Positions 1 to 13,962 of a stretch of 64,000 nucleotides of DNA are shown one piece after another. Positions within the stretch are counted from its first letter, which is position 1. Each line of letters opens with the position of its first letter. The translations under genes and the position numbers were made by a program. Under the pieces are notes generated by a model, which worked only from the letters and a program-made list of their open reading frames with translations, was not told the DNA's origin and did not search any database. Origin of the DNA: Enoplolaimus lenunculus (lineage: Eukaryota; Nematoda; Enoplea; Enoplida; Thoracostomopsidae); the NCBI GenBank assembly GCA_030248215.1, contig JASANG010001592.1, forward strand, positions 1-64,000, written 5' to 3'.

Positions 1-3000
1 ATTTTTGACGTAAACCGGTATATGGATGCGATTATCTATTGAATCACTCCAACTAAACCATTTTTCTACTGGTTCACTGTCTTACCGGTTCTCTGCTTAT
101 TTATCTGGTTATGTCACTGACGCAGTGTTATATCTTACTGTTCTACCGCCTCACTACTGCATAAATAAGCCGTGCCCGTGTTTCCGTGAAAATTGTACTT
201 ATGATAACTACATTATGCGCCTTTTACAAAATTTTGCGCTGGACCTTTAATATATTTATGTTCAAAACGTATTTTATGTTTTTTTAGGGATTTTATACCC
301 GGAGTGAGATTGGAAACAAAATTTGATTTTGTGCTGTCTGCACCATTTGTTTGCATTGTGTGTTTTTGTTGTGCCTGTATGTGTTGTAGTGCTGTGTGTG
401 ACTATTTTGAAGTAATTTTTGATAGCCCAATGCTATCACGCGTGTATCGCACTGGTGCCAAAATTATTGTAAACGGCGCATTTCACTGTAAATACCAGAA
501 CCAGAGAATGATATTGGTGTTTTCTGAGTACGGCATGCAGCTTCGCTCTCCATTGTCCGATTGGCCTAATATCTATCCTAATGACTCACTGTTCTACTTG
601 TTTAGCTGTCGTACTGGCCCTCTGACCATCTGCATCGTTACCCTATTGCTCCAGTGTTAAATCTTACTTTCCGCCTACTAGTCTACTGTCTCACTAATTG
701 CTTCATAAACAAAGCGCGCGCATGATTTGCTGCGAATTGTATTTTTTGTTGATATGCGCTTTCACAAAAATTCGTCAGCGAGCCTCGAATATTGTCATGT
801 TTGCAACAAAAATGTCATGTGTGTTGTGTGTACTTGTTTGCACTGTGTGCTTCTGTGTTGTCTCTGCATATGCTATGTGTGACATTTTTTATTTCATTTA
901 TGGTAGCTCGACGTTATGACGTGTTTGTTGCACCGCTGACAAATTTATTGTGAACGGCGCATTATTTCTGTCGGTAAAATAAAAGAACAAGCGCGTGATA
1001 TTGATTTTTGACGGAAACCGGTATATGGTTGCAGCCTACACTGTCGTATTGGTTTATTATCTATTGAATCACTCCAACTAAACCATTTTTCTACTGGTCC
1101 ACTGTCTTACCGGTTCTCTGCTTATTTATCTGGTTATGTCACTGACGCAGTGTTAAATCTTACTGTTCTGCCGCCTCGCTACTGCATAAATAAGCTGTGC
1201 TCGTGTTTCCGTGAAAATTGTACTTATGATAACTATATTATGCGCCTTTCACAAAATTTTGGCGCTGGACCTTTAATATATTTATGTTCACAAACGTATT
1301 TTATGTTTTTTGGGGGATTTTATACCCGTCGAGTGAGATTTGAAACAAAATTTGATTTTGTGCTGTCTGCACCATTTGTTTGCATTGTGTGTTTTTGTTG
1401 TGCCTGTATGTGTTGTAGTGCTGTGTGTGACTATTTTGAAGTAATTTTTGATAGCCCAATGCTATCACGCGTGTATCGCACTGGTGCCAAAATTATTGTA
1501 AACGGCGCATTTCACTGTAAATACCAGAACCAGAGAATGATATTGGTGTTTTCTGAGTACGGCATGCAGCTTCGCTCTCCATTGTCCGATTGGCCTAATA
1601 TCTATCCTAATGACTCACTGTTCTACTTGTTTAGCTGTCGTACTGGCCCTCTGACCATCTGCATCGTTACCCTATTGCTCCAGTGTTAAATCTTACTTTC
1701 CGCCTACTAGTCTACTGTCTCACTAATTGCTTCATAAACAAATCGCGCGCATGATTTGCTGCGAATTGTATTTTTTGTTGATATGCGCTTTCACAAAAAT
1801 TCGTCAGCGAGCTTCGAATATTGTCATGTTTGCAACAAAAATTTTATGTGTGTTGTGTGTACTTGTTTGCACTGTGTGCTTCTGTGTTGTCTCTGCATAT
1901 GCTATGTGTGACATTTTTTATTTCATTTATGGTAGCTCGACGTTATGACGTGTTTGTTGCACCGCTGACAATTTTATTGTGAACGGCGCATTATTTCTGT
2001 CGGTAAAATAAAAGAACAAGCGCGTGATATTGATTTTTGACGTAAACCGGTATATGGATGCAGCCTACACTGTCGTATTGCTTTATTATCTATTGAATCA
2101 CTCCAACTAAACCATTTTTCTACTGGTTCACTGTCTTACCGGTTCTCTGCTTATTTATCTGGTTATGTCACTGACGCAGTGTTATATCTTACTGTTCTAC
2201 CGCCTCACTACTGCATAAATAAGCCGTGCCCGTGTTTCCGTGAAAATTGTACTTATGATAACTATATTATGCGCCTTTTACAAAATTTTGGCGCTGGACC
2301 TTTAATATATTTATGTTCATAAACGTATTTTATGTTTTTTAAGGGATTTTATACCCGTCGAGTGAGATTTGAAACAAAATTTGATTTTGTGCTGTCTGCA
2401 CCATTTGTTTGCATTGTGTGTTTTTGTTGTGCCTGTATGTGTTGTAGTGCTGTGTGTGACTATTTTGAAGTAATTTTTGATAGCCCAATGCTATCACGCG
2501 TGTATCGCACTGGTGCCAAAATTATTGTAAACGGCGCATTTCACTGTAAATACCAGAACCAGAGAATGATATTGGTGTTTTCTGAGTACGGCATGCAGCT
2601 TCGCTCTCCATTGTCCGATTGGCCTAATATCTATCCTAATGACTCACTGTTCTACTTGTTTAGCTGTCGTACTGGCCCTCTGACCATCTGCATCGTTACC
2701 CTATTGCTCCAGTGTTAAATCTTACTTTCCGCCTACTAGTCTACTGTCTCACTAATTGCTTCATAAACAAATCGCGCGCATGATTTGCTGCGAATTGTAT
2801 TTTTTGTTGATATGCGCTTTCACAAAAATTCGTCAGCGAGCCTCGAATATTGTCATGTTTGCAACAAAAATTTCATGTGTGTTGAGTGTACTTGTTTGCA
2901 CTGTGTGCTTCTGTGTTGTCTCTGCATATGCTATGTGTGGCATTTTTTATTTCATTTATGGTAGCTCGACGTTATGACGTGTTTGTTGCACCGCTGACAA

Positions 3001-6000
3001 ATTTATTGTGAACGGCGCATTATTTCTGTCAGTAAAATAAAAGAACAAGCGCGTGATATTGATTTTTGACGTAAACCAGTATATGGTTGCAGCCTACACT
3101 GTCGTATTGGTTTATTATCTATTGAATCACTCCAACTAAATCATTTTTCTACTGGTCCACTGTCTTACCGGTTCTCTGCTTATTTATCTGGTTATGTCAC
3201 TGACGCAGTGTTAAATCTTACTGTTCTACCGCCTCACTACTGCATAAATAAGCCGTGCTCGTGTTTCCGTGAAAATTGTACTTATGATAACTATATTATG
3301 CGCCTTTCACAAAATTTTGGCGCTGGACCTTTAATATATTTATGTTCACAAACGTATTTTATGTTTTTTTGGGGATTTTATACCCGTCGAGTGAGATTTG
3401 AAACAAAATTTGATTTTGTGCTGTCTGCACCATTTGTTTGCATTGCGTGTTTTTGTTGTGCCTGTATGTGTTGTAGTGCTGTGTGTGACTATTTTAAAGT
3501 AATTTTTGATAGCCCAATGCTATCACGCGTGTATCGCACTGGTGCCAAAATTATTGTAAACGGCGCATTTCACTGTAACTACCAGAACCAGAGAATGATA
3601 TTGGTGTTTTCAGAGTACGGCATGCAGCTCCGCTCTCCATTGTCCGATTGGCCTAATATCTATCCTAATGACTCACTGTTCTACTTGTTTAGCTGTCGTA
3701 CTGGCCCTCTGACCATCTGCATCGTTACCCTATTGCTCCAGTGTTAAATCTTACTTTCCGCCTACTAGTCTACTGTCTCACTAATTGCTTCATAAACAAA
3801 TCGCGCGCATGATTTGCTGCGAATTGTATTTTTTGTTGATATGCGCTTTCACAAAAATTCGTCAGCGAGCTTCGAATATTGTCATGTTTGCAACAAAAAT
3901 TTTATGTGTGTTGTGTGTACTTGTTTGCACTGTGTGCTTCTGTGTTGTCTCTGCATATGCTATGTGTGACATTTTTTATTTCATTTATGGTAGCTCGACG
4001 TTATGACGTGTTTGTTGCACCGCTGACAATTTTATTGTGAACGGCGTATTATTTCTGTCGGTAAAATAAAAGAACAAGCGCGTGATATTGATTTTTGACG
4101 TAAACCGGTATATGGATGCGATTATCTATTGAATCACTCCAACTAAACCATTTTTCTACTGGTTCACTGTCTTACCGGTTCTCTGCTTATTTATCTGGTT
4201 ATGTCACTGACGCAGTGTTATATCTTACTGTTCTACCGCCTCACTACTGCATAAATAAGCCGTGCCCGTGTTTCCGTGAAAATTGTACTTATGATAACTA
4301 TATTATGCGCCTTTTACAAAATTTTGGCGCTGGACCTTTAATATATTTATGTTCATAAACGTATTTTATGTTTTTTAAGGGATTTTATACCCGTCGAGTG
4401 AGATTTGAAACAAAATTTGATTTTGTGCTGTCTGCACCATTTGTTTGCATTGTGTGTTTTTGTTGTGCCTGTATGTGTTGTAGTGCTGTGTGTGACTATT
4501 TTGAAGTAATTTTTGATAGCCCAATGCTATCACGCGTGTATCGCACTGGTGCCAAAATTATTGTAAACGGCGCATTTCACTGTAAATACCAGAACCAGAG
4601 AATGATATTGGTGTTTTCTGAGTACGGCATGCAGCTTCGCTCTCCATTGTCCGATTGGCCTAATATCTATCCTAATGACTCACTGTTCTACTTGTTTAGC
4701 TGTCGTACTGGCCCTCTGACCATCTGCATCGTTACCCTATTGCTCCAGTGTTAAATCTTACTTTCCGCCTACTAGTCTACTGTCTCACTAATTGCTTCAT
4801 AAACAAATCGCGCGCATGATTTGCTGCGAATTGTATTTTTTGTTGATATGCGCTTTCACAAAAATTCGTCAGCGAGCCTCGAATATTGTCATGTTTGCAA
4901 CAAAAATTTCATGTGTGTTGAGTGTACTTGTTTGCACTGTGTGCTTCTGTGTTGTCTCTGCATATGCTATGTGTGGCATTTTTTATTTCATTTATGGTAG
5001 CTCGACGTTATGACGTGTTTGTTGCACCGCTGACAAATTTATTGTGAACGGCGCATTATTTCTGTCAGTAAAATAAAAGTTTTTCAAACAAGCGCGTGAT
5101 ATTGATTTTTGACGTAAACCAGTATATGGTTGCAGCCTACACTGTCGTATTGGTTTATTATCTATTGAATCACTCCAACTAAATCATTTTTCTACTGGTC
5201 CACTGTCTTACCGGTTCTCTGCTTATTTATCTGGTTATGTCACTGACGCAGTGTTAAATCTTACTGTTCTACCGCCTCACTACTGCATAAATAAGCCGTG
5301 CCCCAAATCGTTTCCGTGAAAATTGTACTTATGATAACTATATTATGCGCCTTTCACAAAATTTTGGCGCTGGACCTTTAATATATTTATGTTCACAAAC
5401 GTATTTTATGTTTTTTGGGGGATTTTATACCCGTCGAGTGAGATTTGAAACAAAATTTGATTTTGTGCTGTCTGCACCATTTGTTTGCATTGTGTGTTTT
5501 TGTTGTGTCTGTATGTGTTGTAGTGCTGTGTGTGACATTTTCGAAGTAATTTTTGATAGCCTGACTCCATCACGCGTTTATCGCACTTGTGCCAAAATTA
5601 TTGTAAACGGCGCATTTCACTGTAAATATCAGAACCAGAGCATGATATTGGTTTTTTCTGAGTACGGCATGCAGCCTCGCTCTGCATTGTCAGATTGGCC
5701 TAATATCTATCCTAATGACTCGTTGTTCTACTTGTTTAGCTGTCTTACTGACACTCTGACAATCTGTACCGTTACCCTATTGCTCCAGTGTTATATTTTA
5801 CTGTCCTCCTACTATTCTACTGTCTCACTAACTGCTTCATAAACAAATCGCGCGTACATTTTTCTGTAAATTGTATTTTTTGTTATGTTATGCGCTATTC
5901 ACAAAAAAATTGTCAGCGAGTCTCGAATATTATCATGTTTACAACAAAAATTTTATGTGTGTTGTGTGTACTTGTTTGCACTGTGTGCTTCTGTGTTGTC

Positions 6001-9000
6001 TCTGCATATGCTATGTGTGACATTTTTTATTTCATTTATGGTAGCTCGACGTTATGACGTGTTTGTTGCACCGCTGGCAATTTTATTGTGAACGGCGCAT
6101 TATTTCTGTCGGTAAAATAAAAGAACAAGCGCGTGATATTGATTTTTGACGTAAACCGGTATATGGATGCGATTATCTATTGAATCACTCCAACTAAACC
6201 ATTTTTCTACTGGTTCACTGTCTTACCGGTTCTCTGCTTATTTATCTGGTTATGTCACTGACGCAGTGTTATATCTTACTGTTCTACCGCCTCACTACTG
6301 CATAAATAAGCCGTGCCCGTGTTTCCGTGAAAATTGTACTTATGATAACTATATTATGCGCCTTTTACAAAATTTTGGCGCTGGACCTTTAATATATTTA
6401 TGTTCATAAACGTATTTTATGTTTTTTAAGGGATTTTATACCCGTCGAGTGAGATTTGAAACAAAATTTGATTTTGTGCTGTCTGCACCATTTGTTTGCA
6501 TTGTGTGTTTTTGTTGTGCCTGTATGTGTTGTAGTGCTGTGTGTGACTATTTTGAAGTAATTTTTGATAGCCCAATGCTATCACGCGTGTATCGCACTGG
6601 TGCCAAAATTATTGTAAACGGCGCATTTCACTGTAAATACCAGAACCAGAGAATGATATTGGTGTTTTCTTAGTACGGCATGCAGCTTCGCTCTCCATTG
6701 TCCGATTGGCCTAATATCTATCTTAATGACTCACTGTTTTACTTGTTTAGCTGTCGTACTGGCCCTCTGACCATCTGCATCGTTACCCTATTGCTCCAGT
6801 GTTAAATCTTACTTTCCGCCTACTAGTCTACTGTCTCACTAATTGCTTCATAAACAAATCGCGCGCATGATTTGCTGCGAATTGTATTTTTTGTTGATAT
6901 GCGCTTTCACAAAAATTCGTCAGCGAGCCTCGAATATTGTCATGTTTGCAACAAAAATTTCATGTGTGTTGTGTGTACTTGTTTGCACTGTGTGCTTCTG
7001 TGTTGTCTCTGCATATGCTATGTGTGACATTTTTTATTTCATTTATGGTAGCTCGACGTTATGACGTGTTTGTTGCACCGCTGACAAATTTATTGTGAAC
7101 GGCGCATTATTTCTGTCGGTAAAATAAAAGAACAAGCGCGTGATATTGATTTTTGACGGAAACCGGTATATGGTTGCAGCCTACACTGTCGTATTGGTTT
7201 ATTATCTATTGAATCACTCCAACTAAACCATTTTTCTACTGGTCCACTGTCTTACCGGTTCTCTGCTTATTTATCTGGTTATGTCACTGACGCAGTGTTA
7301 AATCTTACTGTTCTGCCGCCTCGCTACTGCATAAATAAGCTGTGCTCGTGTTTCCGTGAAAATTGTACTTATGATAACTATATTATGCGCCTTTCACAAA
7401 ATTTTGGCGCTGGACCTTTAATATATTTATGTTCACAAACGTATTTTATGTTTTTTGGGGGATTTTATACCCGTCGAGTGAGATTTGAAACAAAATTTGA
7501 TTTTGTGCTGTCTGCACTATTTGTTTGCATTGTGTGTTTTTGTTGTGCCTGTATGTGTTGTAGTGCTGTGTGTGACTATTTTGAAGTAATTTTTGATAGC
7601 CCAATGCTATCACGCGTGTATCGCACTGGTGCCAAAATTATTGTAAACGGCGCATTTCACTGTAAATACCAGAACCAGAGAATGATATTGGTGTTTTCTT
7701 AGTACGGCATGCAGCTTCGCTCTCCATTGTCCGATTGGCCTAATATCTATCTTAATGACTCACTGTTTTACTTGTTTAGCTGTCGTACTGGCCCTCTGAC
7801 CATCTGCATCGTTACCTATTGCTCCAGTGTTAAATCTTACTTTCCGCCTACTAGTCTACTGTCTCACTAATTGCTTCATAAACAAATCGCGCGCATGATT
7901 TGCTGCGAATTGTATTTTTTGTTGATATGCGCTTTCACAAAAATTCGTCAGCGAGCCTCGAATATTGGCATGTTTGCAACAAAAATTTCATGTGTGTTGT
8001 GTGTACTTGTTTGCTTTGTGTGCTTCTGTGTTGTCTCTGCATATGCTATGTGTGACATTTTTTATTTCATTTATGGTAGCTCGACGTTATGACGTGTTTG
8101 TTGCACCGCTGACAAATTTATTGTGAACGGCGCATTATTTCTGTCGGTAAAATAAAAGAACAAGCGCGTGATATTGATTTTTGACGTAAACCAGTATATG
8201 GTTGCAGCCTACACTGTCGTATTGGTTTATTATCTATTGAATCACTCCAACTAAATCATTTTTCTACTGGTCCACTGTCTTACCGGTTCTCTGCTTATTT
8301 ATCTGGTTATGTCACTGACGCAGTGTTAAATCTTACTGTTCTACCGCCTCACTACTGCATAAATAAGCCGTGCCCGTGTTTCCGTGAAAATTGTACTTAT
8401 GATAACTACATTATGCGCCTTTTACAAAATTTTGGCGCTGGACCTTTAATATATTTATGTTCACAAACGTATTTTATGTTTTTTGGGGATTTTATACCCG
8501 TCGAGTGAGATTTGAAACAAAATTTGATTTTGTGCTGTCTGCACCATTTGTTTGCATTGTGTGTTTTTGTTGTGCCAGTATGTGTTGTAGTGCTGTGTGT
8601 GACTATTTTAAAGTAATTTTTGATAGCCCAATGCTATCACGCGTGTATCGCACTGGTGCCAAAATTATTGTAAACGGCGCATTTCACTGTAAATACCAGA
8701 ACCAGAGAATGATATTGGTGTTTTCAGAGTACGGCATGCAGCTTCGCTCTCCATTGTCCGATTGGCCTAATATCTATCCTAATGACTCACTGTTCTACTT
8801 GTTTAGCTGTCGTACTGGCCCTCTGACCATCTGCATCGTTACCCTATTGCTCCAGTGTTAAATCTTACTTTCCGCCTACTAGTCTACTGTCTCACTAATT
8901 GCTTCATAAACAAATCGCGCGCATGATTTGCTGCGAATTGTATTTTTTGTTGATATGCGCTTTCACAAAAATTCGTCAGCGAGCTTCGAATATTGTCATG

Positions 9001-10958
9001 TTTGCAACAAAAATTTTATGTGTGTTGTGTGTACTTGTTTGCACTGTGTGCTTCTGTGTTGTCTCTGCATATGCTATGTGTGACATTTTTTATTTCATTT
9101 ATGGTAGCTCGACGTTATGACGTGTTTGTTGCACCGCTGACAATTTTATTGTGAACGGCGTATTATTTCTGTCGGTAAAATAAAAGAACAAGCGCGTGAT
9201 ATTGATTTTTGACGTAAACCGGTATATGGATGCAGCCTACACTGTCGTATTGCTTTATTATCTATTGAATCACTCCAACTAAACCATTTTTCTACTGGTT
9301 CACTGTCTTACCGGTTCTCTGCTTATTTATCTGGTTATGTCACTGACGCAGTGTTATATCTTACTGTTCTACCGCCTCACTACTGCATAAATAAGCCGTG
9401 CCCGTGTTTCCGTGAAAATTGTACTTATGATAACTACATTATGCGCCTTTTACAAAATTTTGGCGCTGGACCTTTAATATATTTATGTTCATAAACGTAT
9501 TTTATGTTTTTTAAGGGATTTTATACCCGTCGAGTGAGATTTGAAACAAAATTTGATTTTGTGCTGTCTGCACCATTTGTTTGCATTGTGTGTTTTTGTT
9601 GTGCCTGTATGTGTTGTAGTGCTGTGTGTGACTATTTTGAAGTAATTTTTGATAGCCCAATGCTATCACGCGTGTATCGCACTGGTGCCAAAATTATTGT
9701 AAACGGCGCATTTCACTGTAAATACCAGAACCAGAGAATGATATTGGTGTTTTCTGAGTACGGCATGCAGCTTCGCTCTCCATTGTCCGATTGGCCTAAT
9801 ATCTATCCTAATGACTCACTGTTCTACTTGTTTAGCTGTCGTACTGGCCCTCTGACCATCTGCATCGTTACCCTATTGCTCCAGTGTTAAATCTTACTTT
9901 CCGCCTACTAGTCTACTGTCTCACTAATTGCTTCATAAACAAAGCGCGCGCATGATTTGCTGCGAATTGTATTTTTTGTTGATATGCGCTTTCACAAAAA
10001 TTCGTCAGCGAGCCTCGAATATTGTCATGTTTGCAACAAAAATTTCATGTGTGTTGTGTGTACTTGTTTGCTTTGTGTGCTTCTGTGTTGTCTCTGCATA
10101 TGCTATGTGTGACATTTTTTATTTCATTTATGGTAGCTCGACGTTATGACGTGTTTGTTGCACCGCTGACAAATTTATTGTGAACGGCGCATTATTTCTG
10201 TCGGTAAAATAAAAGAACAAGCGCGTGATATTGATTTTTGACGGAAACCGGTATATGGTTGCAGCCTACACTGTCGTATTGGTTTATTATCTATTGAATC
10301 ACTCCAACTAAACCATTTTTCTACTGGTCCACTGTCTTACCGGTTCTCTGCTTATTTATTTGGTTATGTCACTGACGCAGTGTTAAATCTTACTGTTCTA
10401 CCGCCTCGCTACTGCATAAATAAGCTGTGCTCGTGTTTCCGTGAAAATTGTACTTTTGATAACTATATTATGCGCCTTTCACAAAATTTTGGCGCTGGAC
10501 CTTTAATATATTTATGTTCACAAACGTATTTTATGTTTTTTGGGGGATTTTATACCCGTCGAGTGAGATTTGAAACAAAATTTGATTTTGTGCTGTCTGC
10601 ACTATTTGTTTGCATTGTGTGTTTTTGTTGTGCCTGTATGTGTTGTAGTGCTGTGTGTGACTATTTTGAAGTAATTTTTGATAGCCTGACGCTATCACGC
10701 GTGTATCGCACTTGTGCCAAAATTATTGTAAACGGCGCATTTCACTGTAAATATCGGAACCAGAGCATGATATTGGTTTTTTCTGAGTACGGCATGCAGC
10801 CTCGCTCTGCATTGTCCGATTGGTCTAATATCTATCCTAATGACTCACTGTTCTACTTGTTTAGCTGTCTTACTGGCACTCTGCCAATCTGTATCGTTAC
10901 CCTATTGCTCCAGCGTTATATCTTACTGTCCTCCTGCTAATATACTGTCTCACTAACT
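1..10958. repeat. Satellite array, ~1029-bp unit with two-half internal structure
   Basis: Ten full units and one partial unit run head to tail, and the array continues past the left edge. Unit starts, keyed on the shared string ATTTTTGACG, are 1, 1004, 2033, 3062, 4091, 5105, 6142, 7149, 8177, 9205 and 10234; the last unit stops near 10958. Typical length is 1029 bp. Units 1, 5 and 7 lack about 22 bp just after the start. Each unit holds two diverged copies of a ~500-bp sequence: the stretch from about 1153 matches that from about 1687, including the TTTGCATTGTGTG/TTTGCACTGTGTG and AAACGGCGCATT/GAACGGCGCATT blocks. Open frames of 73 to 186 codons recur in every unit but resemble no known family and follow the repeat period, so they are not called as genes. 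Function is unknown; a heterochromatic location is an inference. Confidence 0.95.
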
Positions 10959-11650
10959 GTTTACAGAAATGTCGGCCTGGCAAAATTTGGAGTCAAAAAT
11001 TCAAAATTTCACAACATGAAAGGTTTCAGGAAACTTACGACTGGTTAAAGCTTTAAACTAGAAAATGCCGACGAAAATAATCTTACGGAGTTAGATTTCG
11101 TTATATAGTTCGGTTTTTTCACGCGTTATTCTTGAATACAAAAAATTTGGTCCGAAATTTTTGCCATTACAAAATCACATTTAGAAAAATGTACATATTT
11201 TCACTTGCTATTGACCAACGAAAGCCAAAACTGGTGAAATTTTTACGCGGTCATGTTAAAACATTACAAAGATGCAAACCTCTTCTAAGTAGTTTTTATA
11301 GTGCACTCACAAGTAATTTGCATCACTCTACAGTTTGTATTTTTGAACGCAGACAAATTGTGTTGTTTCTCAGAATACAGTCTATGTTAAACAACTATTT
11401 TTTATAGCTTTAATATAAAATAAACCCGTACCTTGCAATTTCTTTCCGCGTGTTTTCTGTATGCCAGAAAATTTTTCTTTTTGTCATTTTGAAACCACGT
11501 ATTCAAATTCACGTGGTTGTATAACTACAATAACGCAAACAAGTATGTATATTATTACCAATTACATATGTATAGAAAACAACGCATGTGCACAGATGTA
11601 CGCTAGCTGGCAACAAAAGGAAGATACATGTTGTCGACGAAAAATGCAGT
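10959..11650. other. Spacer between satellite and SINEs
   Basis: The satellite homology ends abruptly near 10958. The following ~690 bp are AT-rich single-copy-looking DNA. Short open frames exist here (for example 11132-11407) but none shows a recognisable motif. I see no gene, RNA or repeat. Confidence 0.5.
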
Positions 11651-11886
11651 TGGAGAAGCGGGCTGCGCGGCGCAGTGGTAGAGTCTTCGCTTAAGGATCC
11701 GTAGGCTGAGATTTCGATCCCCGCTCTGGAGGCCCGCTTTTCCAATTGCTTAGTCCAAATGTCGGAATTCCCGGTTCCTACTTAGACTGATATGGAGGCT
11801 ACTCCGTGAACAAAATGGTAGACCGCCGAGGTATGAACACGGTATTCAGTCGAGAATATAGGGTGGACGGTCACGGGAGCTGGCAG
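11651..11886 (+). repeat. tRNA-derived SINE copy
   Basis: The head has a pol III A-box-like stretch (GCGCAGTGGTAGAGTCTTCG) followed about 35 bp later by a B-box-like TTCGATCCCCGCT. The body (GGAGGCCCGCTTTTCCAATTG, then a stretch ending near the words ACGGTCACGGGA) recurs at 11925-12160 and several times in 62820-63830, which defines a family. The tRNA parent is not clear. Confidence 0.75.
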
Positions 11887-11924
11887 CAAATGGTCGACAC
11901 ATATAGTCGATGAAAAATGCAGTT

Positions 11925-12310
11925 AGAGAGGTGGACTGTACGGTGCAGTGGTAGAGTATTCGTTTATGGATCCGTAGGCTGACATTTCGATCCCGGCTCT
12001 GGAGGCCCGTTTTTCCAAATACTTAGTTCAAAGGTCTGAATTCCTGGTTCCTACTTAGACTGACATGGAGGCTACTCCGTGCACACAATGGTAGACCGCC
12101 GCGCTATGAACACGGTATCCAGTTTAGAATAGAGTGGGCGGTCACGGGACGACCTTGTTGAAATTAAGGGCATGTAAGCATGTGAAACATGCTTGTATCC
12201 ATACCCTGAGAGTTCGATCCCCGCTCCAAAAGCCAGCTTATCCAGCAGCTTAGTGGAAAATTCTGAAGTCCCTGTTTTTACCTGGACTAACTGTCTTGTT
12301 ACTAGATATG
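11925..12310 (+). repeat. tRNA-derived SINE copies with tail module
   Basis: A second head (GTGCAGTGGTAGAGTATTCG, then TTTCGATCCCGGCT) is followed by the same body as the copy at 11651. It runs into a tail module with GGGCATGTAAGCATGTG and AACATGCTTG, a near-palindrome also seen downstream of the copies at 63067 and 63430. A partial third head (GAGAGTTCGATCCCCGCTCC) follows. The last part is included in the 1824-bp tandem duplication. Confidence 0.7.
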
Positions 12311-12447
12311 TATATGTTTGCAATACCTAGTAACATATGTGTTTACTGTAAAAGTTTAAAAAAATCAATCGATATATAAACTTTTTTGCAACCGTGATTC
12401 AATAGTGCTTATCAAGTTCTGTTATTACCTAAAATTCATTCCACGGG

Positions 12448-12534
12448 AGTAGAGGAAAAATGGGGGTTCTGGCACACTTTTGCACTAGTTGGCACCATGT
12501 CAGCAAAAGTTCGCACAGTTCCAACTAGTGCAAA
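12448..12534 (+). repeat. Polinton left terminal inverted repeat, duplicated copy
   Basis: Same sequence as the repeat at 14272, carried by the first copy of the 1824-bp duplication and again preceded by CACGGG (12442-12447). Confidence 0.95.
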
Positions 12535-12858
12535 GTTTTGAAAGGTCAATGTTAATGTGAAACAGTTCGCATATTTACAATGATAAAGCCATGCGTTCTA
12601 CACAACACCATAAAAACCTATTGAAAAACACTAAAACAAATTTCCGCTTTGTGTATAAAAGCAAGCGATTATGTTTTGATCTTTTTATTCTTTATTATAT
12701 TATGTTGGCTTTATGAATTGGTTTCATTGCTGATTCAATGTTTTTATGCCCCCACACACATTTATACGATGAAATTCTATGCATTTTTTGCAAATTTAAA
12801 AAACTATAATTACGCAACCAGTTTTATTTAATAAATGCTGATGAATATATCGTTCAAT

Positions 12859-13962
12859 TTACAACTTGGAAGCATATTCATTGAGTTTCGAAACAAATTT
12901 GTCAAGACGTAGACCTAGTTGTTCTAAATTGCTTTCGGTTAGGTTTGGTTGCATCTTAATGGCGCATACAGTCGATTCAGTTTCTCCGCAAACAGCTTCT
13001 AGAAAGTCCATTAAAACAGATAATCCGTCTATTCTGGACGAATGCTTAAGGCATACTTCTGTTTTATTCACCAATTGAGCGCTTCAATCTGGATCAGTGA
13101 AAGCGCAAGCGTTTTGAAATAGCTGAACATAAACTTTGCAAATCATTGCGCAATCATCAACTGCAGAATCGCGGAAATCATTATATAGTTTGAAAATAGC
13201 TGGGCTGCTGTCCATGACTGCTTCTACGTTAACATTTGAGAACTGAGAGCTGTGCTTGAGTTCATTGGACAAGTTGTTTGACGAACTTTTTAAAGCAGCT
13301 ATGCAATTGGCAAACATTGCGCACGCGCGTGAGTAAGAGCTACAATGTAACAATTTAATTCGCAGGTAAACAGAAGATTTGGGAACGCCGTGTGAATTTA
13401 AACTCGAGCATTGTTCATCCTTTAATGCTAACGCATTTACTCTAGCGGATTGAAATGTTGTGGCGTATCGGCGAAAGTCTGATTGTAAACGTTTCACAAT
13501 TGGATTTGTATCACATTGCTCTAAACTAAACACATCTTTTACAAGTAACTTGCATTGCAAAATGACGCTAGCACGCAAACTCCAGCTTGATGCTTTAGTT
13601 CACAATATCTTTTAAACTAAGGCGTATTTCAATGACATTTTTATAGAAAAATGAATTGAATTTCAAGCTCAGATTTACCTTTGTATTTAATTCTTGAATG
13701 TTTAGCATATTCGGCTGGTGAATCAAACAACCCCCGTTCGTAGCGCAAATTAAAGTTTTCACTTGATTTCGATTTTGATTGAGTAATTTTCCAGTTGTAG
13801 CTACATGCCAATGCACGTAGACGTTCCGTAAACTTTGTTGCCCCGGGAAGCTTATTCTCGCGACTGGTAAATGGAATACCGTTTCGAAGGGGTACTACTT
13901 TTTCAAAATCAAATGTTGGAAAAATTGGAAAGTTACTACGTGTCAACTGTTTAATGCCAATG
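12859..13962 (-). pseudogene. Duplicate copies of the two left-end Polinton genes
   Basis: These are the duplication partners of the genes at 14683-15429 and 15465-16133. The second is cut by the end of the duplicated unit. They differ from the full copies by a handful of bases. Nothing suggests separate function. Confidence 0.8.

Noticed and set aside
304-10940. Recurring open frames of 73 to 186 codons in the satellite
   Set aside because: They follow the repeat period, match no family, have Cys/Phe-rich composition from TG-rich DNA, and vary in length between units.
12072-12323. Minus-strand frame across SINE sequence
   Set aside because: It is the reverse strand of SINE heads and tails; the same peptide recurs where the SINE part is duplicated.
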